64,000 nt of DNA, from NCBI RefSeq assembly GCF_950295315.1, contig NW_026647188.1:1178001-1242000 (forward strand), in the 5' to 3' direction. Positions 1 to 12,463 of this stretch are shown in pieces. Source of the DNA: Erinaceus europaeus. Its lineage: Eukaryota > Chordata > Mammalia > Eulipotyphla > Erinaceidae. Within the stretch, counting starts at the first letter, position 1, and each line of letters starts with the position of its first letter. The notes under the pieces are model-generated. The model saw only the letters and a program-made list of their open reading frames with translations, did not search any database and had not been told where the DNA came from. The position numbers and the translations under genes are program-made.

Positions 1-246
1 ATTGTCAATTTTACTTCAGAAGTCCCGCAGATAGGGCACCAGCCATGCTCTGATATACCAGTGGCCTAGGCCACGCCCAGAATCCCTGCCAGCAATATCA
101 TTGGCCAGTGTGCTAGGACATGCCCAGGAGTGTCAAGTCCCCGAGTCAGTGATTTGCCAGCAACCTTGAGCACCACCCACATGGCCCTGCAGCAGGATAA
201 TTGGGCAGCCTCTGGAAGGCCCGCCCAACAGACACTTCTGCTGGAA
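1..246 (-). promoter_or_regulatory. P module, copy 1 (partial): CCAAT/GC-box promoter-like segment
   Basis: This is the truncated first copy of the P module. Read on the minus strand it carries CCAAT boxes (seen as ATTGG on the plus strand near 100 and 202) and GGGCGTGG-type GC/CACCC boxes. The TATA-like TTAAAAGG part lies outside the window. It is joined directly to an M module to its right. The CCAAT and GC-box motifs are seen directly; promoter activity is an inference from motif architecture shared with the other P copies. Confidence 0.5.
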
Positions 247-398
247 ACAGATGAGAATTCAAAAACCTCCTACACTGTGTTCATTGATGACAGGTTCAAA
301 GATGGCTTGTAGAGATTATAAGGTAGCAGTTCTTATGCCCACAGACCCTTTACAGCCCCAGCCTTCACCATATGCTGTACGACCAGACCTGACCATAA

Positions 399-440
399 TG
401 TGTTTGTGTGTGTCTGTCTGTCTGTCTGTGTCGGTGTGTG
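399..440. repeat. (TG)n/(TCTG)n microsatellite of M1
   Basis: An interrupted TG and TCTG tract sits at the position where every M copy has one. The length and TCTG content vary from copy to copy. Confidence 0.85.
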
Positions 441-2419
441 CTCAGAGTTCACGTATAGTAGTCTCAGAGCATGGGTGGGAAGGTAGCAGCCTCACCTGCA
501 AATTATGTACAGAGAACCTAGCTGGCTATGGAAAGCCAGCTAGCCCAGATTCTGGCTTTGCAAGAATGAATATTCAAAGGGACTCTCATGTCTCTCTCTC
601 CTGAGTTCCCGATTCAGTCTCATGCCACACTACCATCCAAACACTGCCAACGGGGGAAGCTGGGGCACCCCTCAGAATTCAGGGACAGGAGCCTGTCCAG
701 TCACGTTTGGCTGCATACTCAGCCTCCAGGATCCCAGTCCCCTTCTGAGTGGACAGCATATTACATGCCCAGAAAGAACCCAGAAAGAGCTGTGTCTCAA
801 CATAGATGGAAACTGGTTTTGACCAAACAATAGTGGATGATCCCGGCCCCTTACACCTCCACTTTGGGTACTGCTAAGGCAATTGATCCTATGGCCTCAC
901 AATCCCTGATCATTGTGTCTTGCTGTCCACACATCACACTCAGAGAGATTCCCAGAAGTAGGCATCCATGAGTGTCCCATACAAAGTTGCTCTGCCTGCA
1001 GGAAGCACAAACTCCCCAGGTCCTTGCTATGGAGAGACAAAAGGAAGATGGATGCCTCCATTGGCTAAATTAGGCGTTTCCAGTGGAGATCACAGCCCCG
1101 CCCCACCCCTGAGGGCCTGGATGCTGCTAATAAAGGCAATTGGAAACACCTGTTACCACTTGGGCCCTGAGGACATACTCAGGAATCCCTCCAGGAGCTA
1201 GCAGGCTGGAAGACATCCTGACCCCAGGATAGCTGTGCTCCTAGTTGGGAGGGCATTCAGGCCAGAGGTGAGAATATTCTCTAGATACAAGAAAGAACTT
1301 CAGGTTTCAAAAGGATTTGAAACCCCATGAGGCACTTGGAAAAGACATTTCACAGCCATCAAAAAAACCCTCTTTATTAAACCTGGAAGCTTCCGTTTTG
1401 TGTGGAAATTCTGGACACTGGAGTGGACATAGGTACCACAGATCCTTTACATTCGGCCCAATAGAGGGAAAGCACAATGTGTGTGCCAGGGGGATAGAGT
1501 TTCACTTCTCTTGACCTGGGCTCTCATGTAATAAGGACAAGGATGCGGTGCAGAAAATTGAGGAGGGCTGCATTTAGGCAGAGTGTTAGCCTTAGTGCCC
1601 TGGAGAATGGAAGTCAAGCAAAGAGGGCCTGGAAAACTGCAGCTGGAGATGGTCATATGCCTGTTACCTGGAGCAGGATCTCTGTCTCCTCAATTCCCCA
1701 ATGCACTACGCCATATTCAGGAGCCTGAATAATCCAAAGGGCAAAGAAAAGAATATTTCAACACCAAGAAGTTGGAGTTCACAATGCATGCACTGATTTC
1801 CAAAAGGGCCCAGTGAAGAAGGCACATAGAGACAGTCAGAGAGACAGGATGACAGAGACAGAAAAGGACTGAAATTCTGGCCCTGTGTTGATCAGTGCCA
1901 GAGCACTGATGACAAACCCTCCATGCCCATGCATACATCTAACAAATGGGATTGTTATTTTATGTTTGTGAGGAAAGGTTACACTTATAACATCTAGGTC
2001 TTAGCCCACTCTGAGAAGCAACACTTGGCCTGCAGCCCACTCTCCAAAACTGCCCTCGCCTCTCCAATTTGGAAGAAGTCTTAGTGATGCTACAGCCAAG
2101 ATGCAGGCTGGCGTATTGCATCTCCTTGATCCACCCTCAGACTGTCCTGTGTGCAGGGAACTGCACTATGTCTATTTCTTCTTTGATTTAGAGTTTTGGT
2201 ATAGGACTCGGTGGACAAAAAGAGCAAGAGGGAAGTAGATGATTTGGCAGTGGTAGTTTGTGCTGAGAGAGATTTGTAGAGTGATAAGAGGTATACGAAT
2301 GGCTTTGTGGGATGTCTCTCATGACGCTGGCTCAGAAGGGCCAGTTGTATCCTCATTACTACCCTAATCCAGAGCTGTGCAGGTCTCTATCTAAAAAATA
2401 TTTTCAGATATCTACATGT

Positions 2420-2420
<1 letters not shown>

Positions 2421-2494
<74 letters not shown>
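2421..2494. repeat. (TA)n(GA)n compound microsatellite of M1
   Basis: About 22 TA dinucleotides are followed directly by about 14 GA dinucleotides. The same compound tract recurs at the homologous point in most M copies, reversed as (TC)n(TA)n in the inverted half. Confidence 0.95.
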
Positions 2495-2496
<2 letters not shown>

Positions 2497-2890
2497 TGAT
2501 GTAGTCATTTTTGACAATGGATTCGATATGACATTCAGACAGTTGATTGCTAAATCTTGGATAGAAACTGTGCATCAGGAAAAGGATTGTCTAAAGGAGT
2601 AAAATCTCAAAATCATTAGCTATATGCAGCTCCAACGGGACAGAGCGAAAAAGGCTTGAGAAGGAACTTATCAAGGAGACCCTCCATATGGACAGGCACC
2701 ACAAGTTTCCTAGTCTGGCAACAGAAACAGTGCATCTGGTAGTTCCCAGTGCAAGCCTCAGGGCAAAACCCTCTCCCTCTTCAGTGTTTTTACATCTGAA
2801 AAGAAGAAAAGTGACCAAGGGCAAAAGAGAGCTACAATGGTGTCTATATTGATCTGTAAATCAGAATGTGCCAAGTGTTTTGCAAAAAAA

Positions 2891-3180
2891 TCGCATTATT
2901 ATAAACTGTGAGTGATATTGGCATGGAAATGAGGGGACAGAATATGGCTTGTGTCATAAATACTTACAAACTGAGTCTCTAGTAGCCTAGGTGAAATCGC
3001 CAACACAACAAGCCAGAGCTCAGCAGTGCTCTGGTAACTCTCCTTGTATATCTGGGATTGTCAGTAAAAAAAGTATATAAGTAAAATATTAATGATTGAA
3101 GACAGAGTGTGTGAGGGCATCTGAGAGTTAGAGACAGAGAAGGGGAGAAGAGAAATAGATGAGATGGAAAGAGACCAGAA
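2891..3180 (+). repeat. A segment (right part of an AB repeat) fused to M2
   Basis: The segment begins TTATTATAAACTGTGAGTGA and runs to the GAAAGAGACCAGAA block. It is homologous to the right-hand third of the AB repeat. Here it replaces the P module as the left neighbour of M. The left junction lies in an A-run (TTTTGCAAAAAAATC), and the same junction recurs at about 4,937 and 6,991. Confidence 0.75.
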
Positions 3181-4438
3181 GTCAAAAACCTCCTACACTG
3201 TGTTCATTGATGACAGGTTCAAACGTGGCTTGTAGAGATTGTAAGGCAGCAGCTCTCATGCACACAGATGCCAGACAGCCCCAGCCTTCAGCATATGCTG
3301 TACTACCAGACCTGACAGTAATGTGTGTGTGTGTATGTCTGTCTGTCTATCTGTCTGACTGTGTGTGTCTGTGTGTGCTCAGAACTCACCTATAGTAGTG
3401 TAAGATCATGGGTGGCAATTTAGCCAACCTCACCTGCAACTTATGTACAGAGTACCTAGATTGTTAGGGAAAGCCAGCTAGCCCAGATTCTGGCTAAGCA
3501 AGAATGCATATGCAAAGGGACTCTCATGTCTTGATCTCCTGAGTTCCCGATCAATCTCATGCCTCACTATCATCCAAACACTGTCAATGGGGGAAGCTGG
3601 GGCACCCCTTAGAATTCAGGGGCAGGAGCCTGTCCAGTCACGTTTGGCTGCATACTCAGCCTCCAGGCTCCCAGTCCACTTCTCAGTGGACAGCAGATTA
3701 CAAGCCCAGAAAGAACCCAGAAAGAGCTGTGTCTCAACATAGATGGGAACTGTTTTTGACCAAACAATAGTGGATGAACCCGGCCCCTTACACCTCCCCT
3801 TTGGGTCCTGAGAAGGCAATTGCTCCTGTGGCCTCACAATCCCTGATCATGGTGTCCTGGTGTCCACACATCACACTCATAGAGATTCCCAGAAGTAGGC
3901 ATCCATGAGTGTCCCATACAAAGTCGCTCAGCTTGAAGGAAGCACAAACTCCCCGGGCCCTTGCTATGCAGAGACAAAAGGAAGATGGATGCCTCCATTA
4001 TCTGAATTAGGAGTTTCCAGTGGAGATCACAGCCCCACCCCTCACCTGAGGGCCTGGATGCTGCTAATACAGGCAATTGGAAACTCCTGTTACCACTTGG
4101 GACCTGAGGACATACTCAGGAATCCCTCCAGGAGCTAGCAGGCTGGCAGACCTTCTGAGCCCAGGATAGCTGTGTTCCTAGTTGGTAGGGCCTTCTGGCC
4201 AGAGGTGAGAATATTCCCTAGATACAAGAAAGAACTTCAGGTTTCAAAAGGATTTGAAACCCCCTAAGGCACTTGGAAAATACTTTTCACTGCCATCAAA
4301 AAAACCTCTTTCTGAACCCTGTAAGCTTCCGTTTTGTGTGAAAATCTGGACACTGTGGGCCAGGTGTATCCGCATTACTACCCTAATCCAGAGCTGTGCA
4401 GGTCTCTAGCTAAAAAGTATTCTCAGATCTCTACAAGT

Positions 4439-4526
<88 letters not shown>

Positions 4527-4937
4527 CAGAGAGAGAGAAAAACTGATGTAGTCATTTTCTACAATGGATTCGATATGACATTCAGACAATTGATTGCTAA
4601 AACTTGGAGAGAAACTGTGCATCAGGAAAAGAATTGTCCAAAGGAGTAAAATCTCAAAATCATTAGCTATATGCAGCTGCAACGGGACAGAGCGAAAAAG
4701 GCTTGAGCAGGAACTCATCAAGGAGACTCTCCACATGGACAGGCACCACAAGTTTCCTATTCTGGCAACAGACACAGTGCATCTGGTATTTCCCAGTGCA
4801 AGCCTCAGGGCAAAAACCTCTCCCTCTTCAGTGTTTTTAAGTCTGAAAAGAAGAAAAGTGACCAAGGGCCAAAGAGAGCTACAATGGTGTCTATATTGAT
4901 CTGTAAATCAGAATGTACCAAGTGTTTTGCAAAAAAA
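3181..4937 (+). repeat. M module, copy M2, with a 0.92-kb internal deletion
   Basis: This M copy lacks the part corresponding to about 1,421-2,338 of M1. The join lies at about 4,355-4,358, where CTGGACACTG runs into GGGCCAGGTGTATCC. It keeps a (TG)n tract (3,321-3,378) and a (TA)n(GA)n tract (4,442-4,540). It is near-identical in layout to M3, which has the same deletion. Confidence 0.8.
4442..4540. repeat. (TA)n(GA)n compound microsatellite of M2
   Basis: About 27 TA dinucleotides are followed by an interrupted GA/GACA tract. Confidence 0.95.
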
Positions 4938-5220
4938 TCACTTTATTATAAACTGTGAGTGATACTGGCATGGAAATGAGGAGACAGAATATAGCTTGTC
5001 TCAGAAAGACTTACAAACTGAGGCTAAAGTAGCCTCAGTGTAATCGCCAACACAAGTCAGAGCTCAGCAGTGCTCTGGTAACTCTCTTTTACATCTGGGC
5101 TTGTCAGTAAAATAAGTATATAAGTAAAATATTAATGATTGAAGACAGAGTGTGTGAGAGCATGGGAGAGTTAGAGACAGAGAAGACGAGAAGAGAAATA
5201 GATGAATTGGAAAGAGACCA
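4938..5220 (+). repeat. A segment fused to M3
   Basis: This is the same A segment as at 2,891-3,180, offset by 2,047 bp (GTGATA motif at 2,912 and 4,959). Together with M3 it forms the second copy of a tandem duplication of about 2.05 kb. Confidence 0.75.
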
Positions 5221-6991
<1,771 letters not shown>

Positions 6992-7277
6992 TCACTTTAT
7001 TATAAACTGTGAGTGATACTGGCATGGAAATGAGGAGACAGAATATGGCTTGTGTCAGAAAGACTTACAAACTGAGGCTCCAGTTGCCTAGGTGAAATCT
7101 CCAACACAACAAGCCAGAGCTCAGCAGTGCTCTGGCAACTCTCTTTGTATATCTGGGCCTGTCAATAAAATAAGGATATAAGTAAAATATTACTGAGTGC
7201 AGACAGAGTGAGTGATAGCCTGTGAGAGTCAGAGAGTCAGGGGAAGCCAGCTAGCCCAGATTCTGGCTAAGCAAGAA
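6992..7277 (+). repeat. A segment plus a 42-bp M fragment
   Basis: A third A segment (GTGATACT at 7,013) breaks off near 7,236 inside the short shared word GTCAG. It continues as a small piece of M (AAGCCAGCTAGCCC to AAGAATGC). It leads directly into the C module. Confidence 0.7.
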
Positions 7278-7690
7278 TGCCAGAGAACTATGTGGAAGCC
7301 CAAGACCCCATTTTGAGCCCCTGGTCACCACTTACCCAATTAGGGAAAAGCTGGGCTAGTGGCAAATCAGAGGTTCAGCTGTCTCTCTGTCTCTCCTCCT
7401 GCTTGGGCCCTGATCTCTCAATTTATGACTGTTTCCGTCTCCTCAATAGGAAAGTTACAAATGATGTACAGAAATACAGGGAAAGTGGGAAAAATGACAC
7501 CAGTAGCCACTATTACATGTAACTGTTGACTGTAAAGCATTCTTCCCCCAAGAATGAACAGAATAAATATTTGTGAGGTTAAAAACTTTGTAGGTTAAAT
7601 AGGGAACATTCTTTAGAGCCATGCAATACTAATCCGTTGTGCATTGGATGTCACTGTCAAAAACAGTGCAGTAGTAGTTGTAGTAGTGTG
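7278..7690 (+). repeat. C module, copy 1
   Basis: A segment of about 0.41 kb also found at 24,906-25,345 (same orientation) and, inverted, at 30,861-31,290, 47,646-48,046 and 55,871-56,292. It holds an 81-residue open frame (7,277-7,522) beginning MPENYVEAQDPI. Related frames occur in other copies but with varied start regions, and I recognise no protein family in it. It ends with repeated TAGTAG and the AB start GTGTAGTATCTGG. Confidence 0.7.
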
Positions 7691-8340
7691 TAGTATCTGG
7701 AAAAGGAAATGTATTGTGTGTCCAAAGTTCCGTTCATTATAAGAGAAAATCTATTAGGAGGAAGAAATGACCTCTCATGTGATATCGGACTAAACATAAA
7801 AATAAATATGCAAATATATGGGGATGATCTAGGAGGATTTGAAAAAATAATAAAAAACACAGGAAGACAATAGGTCGACAATTCTAAAAATGACAGATAT
7901 ATATGTATATTTATATATGTATATGGATGTGTATATTTATTAGAAAGTCTGAGAGATACTGCCATGGATATGAGGAGGCAGAATATGGCTAGTGTCAGAG
8001 ACACTTACAAAGCTGAGGCTTCAGTAGCCTAGATGAAATCACCAACAAACCAAGCCAGAGCTCAGCAGTGCTCTGGCAACTCTCTTTGTATATCTGGGCC
8101 TGTCAATAAAATAAGGATATAGTAAAATATTACTGAGTGCAGACAGAGTGAGTGAGAGCCTGTGAGAGTCAGAGACAGAGAAGGAGAGAAAAGAAATAGA
8201 GGAGTTGGAAATAGACCAGAAGTGAAAAACCCCCTAGACTGTGTTCATTCATGACAGGTTCAAACGTGGGTTGTAGAGATTGTAAGGAAGCAGCTCTATG
8301 CCCAAAGACCCTAGACAACACAAGGCTTCACCATATGTGT
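7691..8340 (+). repeat. AB repeat, internally deleted copy
   Basis: Starts at GTGTAGTATCTGG. After TAAAAAACACAGGAAGAC (about 7,865) it jumps to the distal AGGTCGACAATTCTAAAAATG block, losing the middle of the AB unit. It ends at the CTTCACCATATG hinge that is followed by the next AB copy. Confidence 0.7.
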
Positions 8341-9200
8341 GTAGTATTTGCCCCAGGAAATGCATTGTGCATCAAGAGTTCCCTTCAATTATAAGATAAA
8401 ATATATCAAGCATAAAAAATTACCCTCATGTGATACCAGACTAAATAAATAAATATGCAAATAAATGGGGATGATTTAGGAGGACTTGAAAAAATAAAAA
8501 AAATAATGAAAACAAAAACCACAAGAAGACTTGATTAGAGCAGAAACATAGAAACCATCTGCTGAGAAACAGAGGGCTGCTTCACAAATTCCCTAACACT
8601 TCAGGGTCCAAGGAAAGTAAGATTCTTGGAAAAAGAAAACAAACACATACGTATTGAAGCTTACACTAGAAAAAGGAGGGAAGTTCTGTGGTATGATAAT
8701 TATAAAAAAATGCTGATAGAAACAGGATCAGAAATGCTACTGGAAGGTTCTACTATTTATAATTGTATTGAATACTACTCCAGCTACATGGCCATTTATT
8801 TCTGAAAAACTAGGCTGTTATAAATGTGGTAATTCTGTATTAAGGTCAAATACATAGGTAGACAATTCAAAAAAATGGCAGATATCAAATATATATGTAT
8901 GTATATGTATGTATATCTTTATTATAAACTCTGAGTGATACTGGCATGGAAATGAGGAGACAGAATAAGGCTTGTGTCAGAAAGACTTAGAAACTGGGGC
9001 TCCAGTAGCCTAGATGAAATCGCCAACACAACAAACCAGAACTCAGCAGTGCTCTGCTAAGTCTCTTTGTATATCTGGGCCTGTCAGTAAAATAAGTATA
9101 TAAGTAAAATATAAATGAGTGAAGACAGATTGTATGAGAGCATGTGAGAGTTAGAGACAGAGAAGGCTAGAAGAGAAATAGATGAGTTGGAAAGAGACCA
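8341..9200 (+). repeat. AB repeat, full copy
   Basis: An AT-rich repeat of about 0.95 kb with ATAAATATGCAAATAAATGG, an internal TATATATGTATG-rich stretch near 8,888-8,920, then CTTTATTATAAACTCTGAG and the A segment. No coding potential is recognised. Confidence 0.75.
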
Positions 9201-11314
9201 GAATTCAAAAACCTCCTACACTGTGTTCATTGATGACAGTTTCAAAGCTGACTTGTAGAGATTGTAAGGCAGCAGCTCTCATGCCCACAGACCCCAGACT
9301 GTCCCACCCTTCACCATATGCTGTACTACCAGACCTGACAGTAATGTGTGTGTGTGTGTGTGTGTGTGCTCTGAGCTCACATGTAGTAGTCTCAGAGCAT
9401 GGGTGTCAAGGTAGCCAGCCTCAACTGCAACTTATGTACAGAGAACCTAGCTGGTCAGGGGAAGCCAGCTAGCCCACATACTGGCTAAGCAAGAATGCAT
9501 ATGCAAAGGGACTCTCATGTCTCGCTCCTCTGAGTTCCCCATTCAATCCCATGCCTCACTATCAACCAAACACTGCCAATGGGGGAATCTGGGGCATGCC
9601 TTAGAATTCAGGGGCATGAGCCTGTCCAGTCATGTTTGGCTGCCTACTCAGCCTCAAGGCTCTCAGTCCACTGCTCAGCGCAGCAGATTACAAGCCCAGA
9701 AAAAAACCAGAAAGAGCTGTGTTTCAACATAGATGGGAACTGTGTTTGACCAAACAATAGTGGATGAACCTGGCATCTTATACCTACCCTTTGGGCCTGG
9801 TTAAGGCAATTGCTCCTGAGGCCTCACAATCCCTGATCATGGTGTACTTGTGTCAACTCATCAAACTCAGAGAGATTCCCAGAAGTAGGCATGCATACTG
9901 TCCCATACAAAGTCACTCTGCTTGCAGGAAGCACAAACTCTCCAGGCCTTGCTAAGGAGAGACAAAAGGAAGATGGATGCCTCCATTGGCTGTATTAGGA
10001 GCTTCCAGTGGAGATCACAGCACCGCACCTCACCTGAGGGACAGGCTGCTAATAATGAAGGCAATTTGAAACAGTTGTTACCACTTGGGCCATGAGGACA
10101 TACTCAGGAATCCCTCCAGGAGCTAGCAGGATGGCAGACCTCCTGACCCCGGGATAGCTGTGCTCCTAGTTGGGAGGGAATTCGGGCCAGAGGTGAGAAT
10201 ATTCCCTAGATACAAGAAAGTACATAGGTTTCAAAAGGATTAGAAACCCCAGGAGGCACTTGGAAAAGACATTTCACAGCCATCAAAACACCCTCTTTCT
10301 GAACCCTGGAAGCTTCCGTTTTGCGTACAAAATCTGGACACTGGTGTGGCCATCAGTACCACAGATACTTTACATTGGCTTAATAGAGGGAAAGCTCATT
10401 GTGTGTACCAAGGGGATAGAGTTTCACTTCTCTTCACCTGGGCTCTCATGGAATAAGGACAAGGACGCTGTGCAGGAAGGTGAGGAGGGCTGCATTTAGG
10501 CTGAGTGTCAGCCACAGGGCCCTGGAGAATGGGAGTCAAGCACAGAGGGCCTGGACAGCTGCAGCAGGAGATGGACATATGCCTGTTACCTGCAGCAGGA
10601 ACGCAGTCTCCTCAGTTCCCCTCTGTACTACGCCATATGCACAAGACTAAATAATCCAAATGGCAAAGAAAGGAAAATTTCAACACCAGGAAGACTGAGT
10701 TAAGGATGCATGCACTGACTTCCACGAAGGGTCCATGGAAGAAGACACGCAGAGACAGTCAGAGAGACAGAATGACAGTGACTGAATAGGACAGAAATTC
10801 TGGCCCTGTGTTGATCATTGCCAGAGCACTGAAGACAAACCCTCCATGCCCATGCATACTTCTTACAAGTGGCATTGTTATTTTATGTTTGTGAGGAAAG
10901 GTTGCACTTAGAACATCTAGGTCTTACCCCACTCTGAGAAGCAACACTTGGCCTGCAGCCCACTCTCTAAAACTTCCCTTGCCTCCCAAATTGGAAGTAG
11001 TTTTAGTGAGGCACCAGCCAAGATGCAGGCTAGCATATTTCATCTCCCTGCTCCAGCCTCAGCATGTTCTATGTGCAGGGAAATGCACTATTTCTATTTC
11101 TTCTAGTACTCGGTGAACAAAAAGAGTAAGAGGGATGTAGATGATTTGGCAGCTGTAGTTAGTGCTGAGATTTGTAGAGTGACAAGAGTAAACGAGTGGC
11201 TCTATGAGATGTCTCTCATGACTCTGGCTAGAAGGGCCAGGTGTATCCGCATTACTACCCTAATCCAGAGCTGTTCAGGTCTCTAGCTAAAATATATTTT
11301 CAGACCTCTACATG

Positions 11315-11387
<73 letters not shown>

Positions 11388-11815
11388 GAGAGAGAGACAG
11401 AGAGAGAGAGCAAGACACTGATATAGTCATTTTCTACAATGGATGCGATATGACATTCAGACAATTGATTGCTAAAACCTGGAGAGAAACTGTGCATCAG
11501 GAAATGAATTGTCCAAAGGAGTAAAATCTCCAAATCATTAGCTATATGCAGCTCCAACGGGACCGAGCGAAAAAGGCTCGTGAAGGAACTCATCCAGGAG
11601 TCTCTCCACATGTACAGGAACCACAAGTTTCCTAGTCTGGCAACACACACAGGACAGCTGCTAGTTCCTTGTGCAAGCCTCAGGGCAAAAACCTCTCTCT
11701 ATTCAGTGTCTTTACTTCTGAAAAGAAGAAAAGTGACCAAGGGCCAAGGAGAGCTACAATGGTGTCAATATTGAGCTGTAATTCAGAATGTGCCAAGTAT
11801 TTTGTACAAAATCAC
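9201..11815 (+). repeat. M module, copy M4 (complete)
   Basis: A full-length M body with (TG)n at 9,343-9,369 and (TA)n(GA)n at 11,316-11,411. Unlike M1-M3 its right end continues into the natural M-to-P connector (AAAATCACCTGTGCCACAG, then a CA-rich stretch). It therefore shows the presumed ancestral order. Confidence 0.8.
11316..11411. repeat. (TA)n(GA)n compound microsatellite of M4
   Basis: About 19 TA dinucleotides, then GA repeats interrupted by TC and CA. Confidence 0.95.
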
Positions 11816-11989
11816 CTGTGCCACAGTGATTCTGTTGTTCTCTCTGTCTCTCTCTCCCTCACACACAACACAAACACACACAAACACACACTCTCACAGT
11901 TATACACATGCACACATCCACAGAGGCACAGGCACAAACGGAGTTATACACATGCACACTGGACAGCTTCTGCAAGGCAGGGCCCTGGG
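11816..11989 (+). repeat. CA-rich M-P connector
   Basis: A CTCTCTCTCCCTCACACACA stretch is followed by ACACAAACACACACTCTCAC and a moderately conserved 100-bp block. It links the end of M to P. In the inverted half it appears as TG-rich sequence downstream of the TATA-like element. Confidence 0.65.
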
Positions 11990-12298
11990 ATAAACCCTGC
12001 TTTGCACTTCCTGCAAGCACGCTAAGCCTTTTAAGTCCAGCTCTGAGCTCCCATTGTCGGGCATACTTCAGAAGGCCCACAGACAGGACACCAGCCATGC
12101 TCTGATATGCCAGAGGCCTAGGCCACGCCCAAACCCTTGCCAGCAATATCATTGGCCAGTGTGCTAGGAAACACTCAGGAGTGTCAAGGCCCCTAGTCAG
12201 TGATTGGCCAGCAACCTTGAGCACCGCCCACACGGCACTGCAGCATTCTCATTGGGCAGCCTCTGGAAGGCCCGACCACCAGCCACTTCTGCTGGAAA
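11990..12298 (-). promoter_or_regulatory. P module, copy 2
   Basis: On the minus strand this copy shows CCAAT boxes (plus-strand ATTGG near 12,152, 12,204 and 12,258), GGGCGTGG-type boxes and a TTAAAAGG TATA-like element near 12,027. The order is that of a promoter firing leftwards into M4. It joins M5 at its right edge. The motifs are seen; function is inferred. Confidence 0.5.
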
Positions 12299-12426
12299 GA
12301 GAATAGAATTCAAAAACCTCCTACACTGTGTTCATTGATGACAGGTTCAAAGCTGGCTTGTAGAGATTGTAAGACCCCAGACAGCCCCAGCCTTCACCAT
12401 ATGCTGTACTACCAGACCTGACAGTA

Positions 12427-12463
<37 letters not shown>

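Larger units (their letters stand above)
247..2890 (+). repeat. M module, copy M1 (complete, about 2.6 kb)
   Basis: This is a full-length copy of the main segmental-repeat body and the reference for deletions in other copies. It starts with the block GAATTCAAAAACCTCC, has a (TG)n-like tract at 399-440, long non-coding unique stretches, then (TA)n(GA)n at 2421-2494, and ends near TTTGCAAAAAAATC. Short open frames occur on both strands, but none has a recognisable domain and they differ between copies. No cellular gene is recognised. Confidence 0.8.

Noticed and set aside
2421..2465. TA tracts as centromeric or origin elements
   Set aside because: They are simple microsatellites at a fixed place in M with variable length. 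Nothing else supports origin or centromere function.
4431..4865. Minus-strand frames with IYIYIY and SLSLSL runs as membrane proteins
   Set aside because: These runs are translations of (TA)n and (GA)n microsatellites. The remaining text varies between copies and matches nothing known.
7277..7522. MPENYVEAQDPI frame in C as a conserved small protein
   Set aside because: Copies have different starts and scattered changes, upstream sequence differs by junction, and no family is recognised. Listed only as part of C.
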